From assembly GCA_043767025.1 (NCBI GenBank), contig JAYUHK010000207.1, positions 1-30,118 of the forward strand: DNA of 30,118 nt. Reading direction: 5' to 3'. The position numbers and the translations under genes were made by a program. This document shows positions 25,901 through 30,118 of the stretch, in pieces. Within the stretch, counting starts at the first letter, position 1. Each line of letters starts with the position of its first letter. The DNA is from JAYUHK01 sp043767025 (GTDB lineage: Bacteria > Bacteroidota > Bacteroidia > Chitinophagales > Saprospiraceae). The notes under the pieces were generated by a model that had not been told where the DNA came from, ran no database searches, and saw only the letters and a program-made list of their open reading frames with translations.

Positions 25901-27159
25901 ACTTTGGAGCGGGTGCTAAAATTGCCGCACAAGTCGGTCGCTCGATAAACGATGAAATGCGTATCTACTGGCACCAAAAACGGTGCAATAACTGGCGTAC
26001 TACCGACAGCAACAGTGCCTACGATATTCGCAGGATTGCTACAGCAAGTCGGCGTATAGATAGTCGCCGTTACTGAAACTGGCGAAGAGCAAGCGTCCGT
26101 CACCAACACTGGCGGAATAGAAAGAAATGCTCCGCAAGCCGTATAGCTGGTGTTGGAATAAATAGTATCAGGTCCGCTCATCGTGATAACTGGCGGTACG
26201 GTGTCCAAGACTAAAATAAGTTGCATTTTGAGAACCCAAGTAGCAGTACAAGCATCTAAAATCCGCCAAGTACGAGTGATTTTTTTCGTATTTGCGGAGC
26301 AAAGTGTATCTACGATGTCCGAATAATCGGTGTTAATATTACAAAAATTACCTCTACAAAATCTGATAGTATCTCGGACTCCCGTTACTGCGTTCAGTGG
26401 AGTGCTGAACGGACAAGAAGTCAAAGGCGGCACATAACTCGTCATTGGGAGTGCGCAGCCGTAGAAGGTATCATTTTTGATTTTGATAGAATCGTTCTGC
26501 ACCAACGGACGAATCAAAGCGATTTTTTGGAGGCAAGAAGCCACATTTCCGAAGGCATCGGTAGCGATAAACGTTCTCAAAATCGTGTCAGGTGCTAAGC
26601 AGTTGCTGGACTTATTGACATCAGAAAACGTCAAAGTGAAAGCAGAACATTCCAACACAGTCGGTCGTCCTGTACCTCTGGTGGTGTTGGTGGTGTCGGG
26701 TCTTGTGCCGCAGTAAAAAGTCGTATTGGGCGGGCAAGTAAGTCGCGGAGCCAATTTGTCTTCTACTTTGATAGTTCCCCAACATTCATTGACGGGAGAA
26801 AGACTTTTGAGTTTGATAGTGAGCGTCTGCCCAATGTCGGCACCCGTAATAACGGCTGGCACTTGCAGCCCCGTAGAGCGCATAATGCCAACGATATAGT
26901 TGGAAGCTGGACCGGGGCAACTGGTCATAATGTCGTAAGTAATCGTATCCCTGCAATTCGCGCCGAGCGATACTTGGATATTTTGCTTACAGTTGAGTGC
27001 GCAAGTTTGCGCACTGGCATCGAATTGCGACAGGAGCAACAGCAACATCGGCAAAACGAGCATTTTCAGACCCTTCCGAACACCCGTAAATAGGTTGTTG
27101 GGCTGCATCGGCAAAGGGTGATTGGGGGAATAAGTAAGGGTACTTTTCATGTTCTTCAT
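22987..27159 (-). CDS. Giant T9SS-secreted modular protein 3 (HYR/dockerin-cohesin-like)
   Basis: The product is 1390 residues when started at ATG 27159, whose context TTCTCATGAA matches the neighbouring cargo genes; ATG 27207 would add 16 residues. The signal peptide is cleaved at ASA|QTCA (after 50). There is no PKD array: the mature protein begins with the CWGTIKVEDKLAPRLTCPP module, then HYR/Ig-like modules (KITRTWRILDAC, FDEGSADNCC, VTVDCGSYNFGQG, YKILRTWVVVDWCQ). The block at residues about 839-996 is nearly identical to protein 2. The end has the dockerin-like ADINKSGTITTLD, LLGTEEHNAVG, a cohesin-like domain (about 1157-1294) and a type A T9SS sorting domain from FELYQNQPNPF. It is a probable surface or released adhesin, and reads like gene 2 without its repeat array. 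Confidence 0.9.
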   Translation of the reverse strand: MKNMKSTLTYSPNHPLPMQPNNLFTGVRKGLKMLVLPMLLLLLSQFDASAQTCALNCKQNIQVSLGANCRDTITYDIMTSCPGPASNYIVGIMRSTGLQVPAVITGADIGQTLTIKLKSLSPVNECWGTIKVEDKLAPRLTCPPNTTFYCGTRPDTTNTTRGTGRPTVLECSAFTLTFSDVNKSSNCLAPDTILRTFIATDAFGNVASCLQKIALIRPLVQNDSIKIKNDTFYGCALPMTSYVPPLTSCPFSTPLNAVTGVRDTIRFCRGNFCNINTDYSDIVDTLCSANTKKITRTWRILDACTATWVLKMQLILVLDTVPPVITMSGPDTIYSNTSYTACGAFLSIPPVLVTDACSSPVSVTATIYTPTCCSNPANIVGTVAVGSTPVIAPFLVPVDTHFIVYRATDLCGNFSTRSKVVIVRDLTPPVAICRTNTVVSLTSDTYSRVLASTFDEGSADNCCIGRFEVRRMTEDTTFFKPYIDFTCADASTSCTNPTPIQVVLRVYDCHGNYNTCMINVTVQDKVPPTISAPPSVTVDCGSYNFGQGLTNAYLATNFGKVVIAPTAPSQVLVNIFGDGTNNNVLVGLDGVANDNCSVTVAPTFTNNLNSCGVGTIVRTWVATDPCGRTATASQTITVRNSAPFNGNTDIVWPADFTTTLTNCTTVNTAPSVTGTPIITSDGCDQVLTTYEDEIFNILPNGNTQSVCYKILRTWVVVDWCQANIPGVTWRYTYSQAIKVIDTTVPVINNCPTSDILVDIQNSGCTKDALTLPTITATDCPNQTLTYNVTTNFPAGTGGTDNNDKTFFNVPVGTYTAQYSVSDNCGNVAACNVNIIVRDRKKPTPVCFVATTALMMPPACMVRLDTFHINNRSYDNCTGESNLRIRMQLAYQRPANPNYNPLLPVSSTNAPCLAPINPVPVSTNPLSLPTFVNIFPCDLVQGIANVRMYVIDQAGNFDYCETQVAVTNFNGCTPTSLTAANIAGLVQTEMGDNVEQASVRIDMANTLPFTTGANGAFNFNISNGGNYTVNAEKDMNPLNGVTTYDLVLMSRHILGIEQLGSPYRMIAADINKSGTITTLDMVELRKLILHIDNNFTNNTSWRFVDKSFVFPNPSNPFASPFPEAHSVTAANMNDAINFVGVKIGDVNATASANTLLGTEEHNAVGTLNFNVADKTLQAGENVTVDFRAKDLRNTQGFQFTLNFDANALTFADIKTGELNSLTRENFGTTMASEGVITSSWNGAATSVKDETVVFSLTFKVNHAIALSNAMHFNSRYTAAEAYNTQAELLDVNLQFNKSTGVVSANNFELYQNQPNPFNSKTTVGFNLPTAGDATLIIMDAAGRTLKTWTNGFAKGYNEFNINKSELDATGVLYYQLSTATNTATKKMIIIE
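24174..24643 (-). repeat. Block shared with giant gene 2 (copy in gene 3)
   Basis: This is the partner of 16814-17283. It encodes the stretch around PTPVCFVATTALMMPPACMV, followed by NPVPVSTNPLSLPTFVNIFP and TPTSLTAANIAGLVQTEMGD. Confidence 0.85.
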
Positions 27160-27274
27160 GAGAATTTTACAATTTGTTGATTGATTTAATTTTATAGGTG
27201 TAACCATTTTTTTTGATAGGAATAATTAATATGTTTTTTCATTGTCAAAATTTATTCTGTGTACTCTGTTGTGA

Positions 27275-27487
27275 ATTGACCAATAGGGGCGGTCAATGAT
27301 TCCTTTTTTTCAAGTAATTATTCGCTTTCTTATAACTGTAATATTCATGCTCTCCTTCCGTTTCAATGTTAGTAATACTCGTCCCGATATGTCGCTTTGG
27401 GGCATAGGCTGCCCGTGCCGTTCTGTAATCTCTCACAATACGCAAATCAATAGATAGTAGCCTCAAACACTTGACTGTCAAGCGTTT
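27275..27487. other. Two hairpins upstream of giant gene 3
   Basis: ATTGACC/GGTCAAT (27275-27281 with 27291-27297) is followed on the plus strand by a T8 run. AAACACTTGA/TCAAGCGTTT (27465-27474 with 27478-27487) pairs over 10 positions, one of them G-U when read leftward. A TTG-started frame at 27293-27481 is not convincing as a gene. These may belong to the leader or promoter region of giant gene 3. Confidence 0.4.
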
Positions 27488-27522
27488 AAGTGATAAATAT
27501 GTAATTAACTATTTTGCTAAAT

Positions 27523-27800
27523 TCGGGCGCACAGTACCGCACAACGACCAAAAGCCGCAGGCAACAGAGGAGCGCACAAAGAAGCACAATAGAGGTAATC
27601 AGCCTCTCGAAATCGGTTGGGTTTGAAAAAAAAAAAGTCATCGGACGGCGCGCAAACAGTCGAAAGACGAATGCACAGCAGTCAGTTGTTTAGGTCGGTT
27701 TGTGGGACGGGACGGTCGAGATTCGCTTCTTGGGAAAGCGAACACCATCAAAAAAACTTACATTTTAGTCGAAAGAACATCATTTTGAGCCTTTCGACCG
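27523..27800. ncRNA. GC-richer structured island, possible untranslated RNA
   Basis: Within the 27160-28341 gap, mostly AT-rich, this stretch is visibly richer in G and C and in hairpins: AGAGG/CCTCT near 27590, TTCGCTT-CTTGGGA-AAGCGAA (27722-27742) and GTCGAAAG/CTTTCGAC (27768-27775 with 27791-27798). A TATTTTG box at 27510-27516 could be a weak -7 element for rightward transcription. I cannot match it to a known RNA family, and the strand is uncertain. A 71-codon plus-strand frame inside it has a protein-unlike composition. Confidence 0.35.
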
Positions 27801-28000
27801 ATGTTTTGCAATTTTTAATGAAAAATAAATAAAATATATATAAAGTCGAGTTTGCGCGAGCAAACTAAATGTAAAACTGGATGTGTAAATCCATTATGGA
27901 AGGAATCGTGTAAAAAAAATTGTCTTGTGTAAGGACAACAACGCAGCTGGTCGAGATGACCACCAAAGCGTGACGCAAAGATATATCGCATTTTAATTTA

Positions 28001-28026
28001 ATATATACCCTAAAAAAGGTATTTTT
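28001..28026 (-). repeat. 26-nt dispersed repeat C, copy 2 (inverted)
   Basis: The reverse complement is identical to 6259-6284. It lies about 210 bp upstream of the enolase promoter in otherwise featureless AT-rich DNA. Confidence 0.7.
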
Positions 28027-28208
28027 AAAAAATAGATGGAGTTCGATTTAAAAAACGATATATGACTGTTTATTCTAATATCAAATATAATGCCGAAAAT
28101 CAAAAATTAGCAATAGCACGACTTATTTTTAGAAAAAAAATTCAAATCGGCGAAAATAGCCCCACAAACACGACATTTTATTTTTTCAGATTGAAGTTGT
28201 TTTCATTT

Positions 28209-28243
28209 TTTGGATAAATATTTTATAAAATGCCGTACCTTTG
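28209..28243 (+). promoter_or_regulatory. Promoter for enolase
   Basis: TTTG (28209-28212) and TACCTTTG (28236-28243) fit the Bacteroidota -33/-7 pattern, with a slightly long 23-bp spacer. The resulting leader of about 90 nt would begin right before repeat A. Confidence 0.6.
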
Positions 28244-28255
28244 CCATCACTGATT

Positions 28256-28292
28256 AGGAATGAAGAAAAAATAAGTAGTTTATTTTAGACGC
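28256..28292 (+). repeat. Dispersed repeat A, copy in the enolase leader
   Basis: AGGAATGAAGAAAAAATAAG followed by TAGTTTATTTTAGACGC matches the inverted copy at 1103-1138 with one gap. Its position right after the expected transcription start means it should be part of the enolase 5' UTR. Confidence 0.75.
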
Positions 28293-28341
28293 TTTCTTAA
28301 GCGGAGCAGAGCCTTTTTTTATTATCAAAACAAAAAAAAAT

Positions 28342-29628
28342 ATGAGTGCAATAGTTGATGTTCGCGCACGCGAAATCTTGGATTCACGCGGCAATCCGAC
28401 CGTCGAAGTAGAAGTAATGACCGAAGACGGCGCGCTGGGGCGTGCGGCGGTGCCAAGTGGAGCTTCTACTGGCGCGCACGAAGCGGTAGAGCTGCGCGAC
28501 GAAGACAAAGCCAGATTCGGCGGTAAAGGTGTCCTGCACGCCTGCCGCAATATAGAAGACAGCATCGCCGACGAACTAATAGGCGTGGACGTGACCGAAC
28601 AACGCTACATCGACCAAGTTATGATAGAGCTGGACGGCACGCCCAACAAAGCCAAACTCGGTGCCAACGCTATACTCGGAGTATCGCTCGCAGTGGCAAA
28701 AGCTGCCGCAGAAGAACTCGGACAGCCGCTCTATCGCTACATCGGCGGCACGAATGCCTACACGCTGCCCGTGCCGATGATGAATATTCTGAATGGCGGC
28801 TCTCACGCCGACAACAGCATTGACTTTCAGGAGTTTATGATAGTGCCAGTCGGTGCCGATACGTTTTCGGAAGGCTTGCGCATGGGCGTTGAAGTGTTTC
28901 ATCAGCTCAAAACGGTACTCAAAAAGAAAGGATACTCGACCAACGTAGGCGACGAAGGCGGCTTCGCACCCAATATCAAAAGCAATCAGGAAGCTATCGA
29001 GATAGTCCTCCAAGCCATAGAAGCGGCGGGATTCAAGCCCGGCGATAATATGATGATTGCGATGGACGCTGCCGCTTCTGAATTTTATGACGAAAAAGAA
29101 AAAGTATATCACTTCAAAAAATCTTCGGGCGACAAACTTTCTGGCTCCGATATGGTCAGCTACTGGAAAAGTTGGGTGGACAAATATCCGATTTTTAGCA
29201 TCGAGGACGGCTTGTGGGAGGACGACTGGAGCAACTGGGAACTTCTCACCCAAACACTCGGCAGCCGCGTACAGTTGGTAGGTGATGATTTGTTTGTGAC
29301 CAATGTGAAGCGTCTGCAACAAGGGATTGACCGCAAAATAGCCAACTCGATACTCGTAAAAGTCAATCAAATCGGTACTTTGAGCGAAACTATTGATGCC
29401 GTCAGCATGGCGCATCGCCACGCGTATTCGAGTATTATGAGTCACCGAAGCGGCGAAACAGAAGATACTACGATAGCGGACTTGGCGGTCGCACTCAACA
29501 CTGGACAAATCAAAACGGGTTCGGCGAGCCGCTCCGATAGGGTCGCAAAATACAACCAACTGCTCCGCATCGAGGAAGAGTTGGCTGAAAACGCATATTA
29601 TCCGGGCAGAGCAATTCTAAAAAAATAA
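28342..29628 (+). CDS. eno: Enolase (phosphopyruvate hydratase)
   Basis: The 428-residue protein is a full-length enolase, converting 2-phosphoglycerate to phosphoenolpyruvate in the cytoplasm. All key residues are present: the mobile loop SGASTG (39-44), His155, Glu164 and Glu205 (catalytic), the Mg ligands Asp242, Glu288 and Asp315 (MDAAASEF, SIEDGL, GDDLFVTN), Lys340 as catalytic base (LVKVNQIGTLSE), SHRSGETED (367-375) and Lys391. The start is the only reasonable ATG, after an A-rich leader. A promoter lies about 100 bp upstream and repeat A is in the leader. The DivIC/FtsB-like gene begins 11 bp after the stop, so the two are very likely one transcript. Confidence 0.99.
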   Translation: MSAIVDVRAREILDSRGNPTVEVEVMTEDGALGRAAVPSGASTGAHEAVELRDEDKARFGGKGVLHACRNIEDSIADELIGVDVTEQRYIDQVMIELDGTPNKAKLGANAILGVSLAVAKAAAEELGQPLYRYIGGTNAYTLPVPMMNILNGGSHADNSIDFQEFMIVPVGADTFSEGLRMGVEVFHQLKTVLKKKGYSTNVGDEGGFAPNIKSNQEAIEIVLQAIEAAGFKPGDNMMIAMDAAASEFYDEKEKVYHFKKSSGDKLSGSDMVSYWKSWVDKYPIFSIEDGLWEDDWSNWELLTQTLGSRVQLVGDDLFVTNVKRLQQGIDRKIANSILVKVNQIGTLSETIDAVSMAHRHAYSSIMSHRSGETEDTTIADLAVALNTGQIKTGSASRSDRVAKYNQLLRIEEELAENAYYPGRAILKK

Positions 29629-29639
29629 CAAAAAAAAAG

Positions 29640-29945
29640 ATGGCAGTCAATCCATTTCGTCCATTTTTTCGCAACGTTCCGAAGCCGTTTCGCAACCGCT
29701 TTGTGTTGGTCAGCTGCCTTTTTGCGGGCTGGATGTTGGTGTTCGACCGCCACGACCTCGTGACGCAGTACCGACTTCGACAGACCATCAACAAGCTCAA
29801 CGGCGACAAGCAGTATTATTCGCAGCAAATAGAGCAGGTGCAAGCCGACCGCAAAGACTTGGAAGCAGACAAAGAAAAATTCGCTCGCGAACATTTTTAT
29901 ATGCGCAAGAGCAACGAAGAAGTGTTCGTGGTGGTGCGGAAATAG
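29640..29945 (+). CDS. Septum formation initiator protein (DivIC/FtsB-like)
   Basis: This 101-residue bitopic protein has a short basic cytoplasmic N terminus, one membrane segment (about 20-36, RFVLVSCLFAGWMLVFD), a coiled coil (about 42-80) and the conserved C-terminal signature FAREHFYMRKSNEEVFVVV. This matches the DivIC/FtsB family, which joins FtsL and FtsQ/DivIB in the divisome and regulates septal peptidoglycan synthesis. It lies 11 bp after enolase on the same strand, a linkage found in many Bacteroidota and other bacteria. Copy 2 of the three-hairpin element begins 45 bp after its stop, perhaps near the transcript end. Confidence 0.9.
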   Translation: MAVNPFRPFFRNVPKPFRNRFVLVSCLFAGWMLVFDRHDLVTQYRLRQTINKLNGDKQYYSQQIEQVQADRKDLEADKEKFAREHFYMRKSNEEVFVVVRK

Positions 29946-29990
29946 GTATTTTTTTTGGGTAAGAACTTGTGCATAATTACTTTCGTTTAA

Positions 29991-30118
29991 AAATCCCGGA
30001 GGGATTAAATGTTTATAAAAGACAAATGCCCTATATCTACGACCCCTTCGGGGTCGGACGCGATGTACCATATATTTTTCTATAAATGTTTGATGCCTAC
30101 GGCATCAGGTTGTAAAAC
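29991..30118 (-). repeat. Three-hairpin dispersed element (repeat B), copy 2 (inverted)
   Basis: Read on the plus strand: AATCCC-GGA-GGGATT (29992-30006), CGACCCC-TTC-GGGGTCG (30040-30056) and GATGCC-TAC-GGCATC (30092-30106), ending GTTGTAAAAC at the window edge. It matches 2013-2141 in reverse complement. The element may continue past the window. Confidence 0.88.

Noticed and set aside
27293..27481. Minus-strand frame of 62 codons upstream of giant gene 3
   Set aside because: It has only a TTG start, no recognisable motif, and overlaps hairpins at both ends. I treat it as non-coding.
27617..27832. Plus-strand frame of 71 codons in the GC-richer island
   Set aside because: It starts in a poly-A run, has a Lys/Ser/Arg-rich composition with no domain pattern, and overlaps perfect hairpins, so an RNA or plain intergenic DNA is more likely.
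28576..29559. Antisense frame of 327 codons opposite enolase
   Set aside because: It lies entirely within a well-supported enolase gene on the other strand and has no family similarity; it is a by-product of enolase codon usage.
1103..30118. Idea that repeats A and B bound one large invertible or composite mobile segment
   Set aside because: Both repeats are inverted between the two sides, but their order is A-B on the left and A-B again on the right, not mirrored. No integrase or transposase is present, and housekeeping genes lie within the interval.

Overview
The window looks like a chromosome segment of a Bacteroidota bacterium, most likely from the Saprospiria/Chitinophagales side of the phylum. 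Four things support this: very large secreted proteins ending in type IX secretion (T9SS) type A sorting domains; signal peptides cleaved directly before Gln; promoter boxes of the Bacteroidota type (TAnnTTTG at -7) instead of TATAAT; and the gene pairs mutL-rhomboid and eno-divIC/ftsB-like. I name no genus.

Layout. Positions 1-754 hold the 3' end of a multicopper oxidase fused to a strand-rich, barrel-like C-terminal domain. A CrtA-type carotenoid monooxygenase gene follows (1229-1939). A leftward pair, mutL then rhomboid protease, occupies 4787-2259. A predicted exported protein of unknown function (5895-5146) is also leftward. A region of about 900 bp without a convincing gene (5896-6792) contains a good promoter. 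Rightward then come an FKBP-like lipoprotein (6793-7338), a small secreted protein (7702-8109) and a giant T9SS cargo of 2366 aa (8246-15346). Facing it are two more giant T9SS cargo genes on the minus strand (15618-22649, 2343 aa; 22987-27159, 1390 aa). A stack of hairpins and terminators (15356-15610) separates the convergent genes. After 1.2 kb without a convincing gene come enolase and a DivIC/FtsB-like septum protein.

How the genes may work together. The three giant proteins are paralogues built from cysteine-containing HYR/Ig-like modules. Gene 2 also has nine tandem PKD-like repeats, and gene 1 has a PPC-like and a P-domain. All three end in the same cassette: a dockerin-like calcium-binding segment, an invariant LLGTEEHNAVG linker, a cohesin-like beta domain and a T9SS sorting domain. 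They are probably cell-surface or released adhesins or matrix proteins. The FKBP-like lipoprotein and small secreted protein next to them may be envelope partners, but that rests on position alone.

The most unusual non-coding content is a set of dispersed repeats. One is a ~130-bp element with three perfect mini-hairpins whose stems are conserved while the trinucleotide loops all differ; its two copies lie in opposite orientation near the two ends of the window. Another is a ~36-bp repeat with three or four copies, including one in the enolase leader. A third is a 26-nt sequence present twice without mismatch. Two intergenic regions (6040-6792 and about 27523-27800) are candidates for untranslated RNAs.
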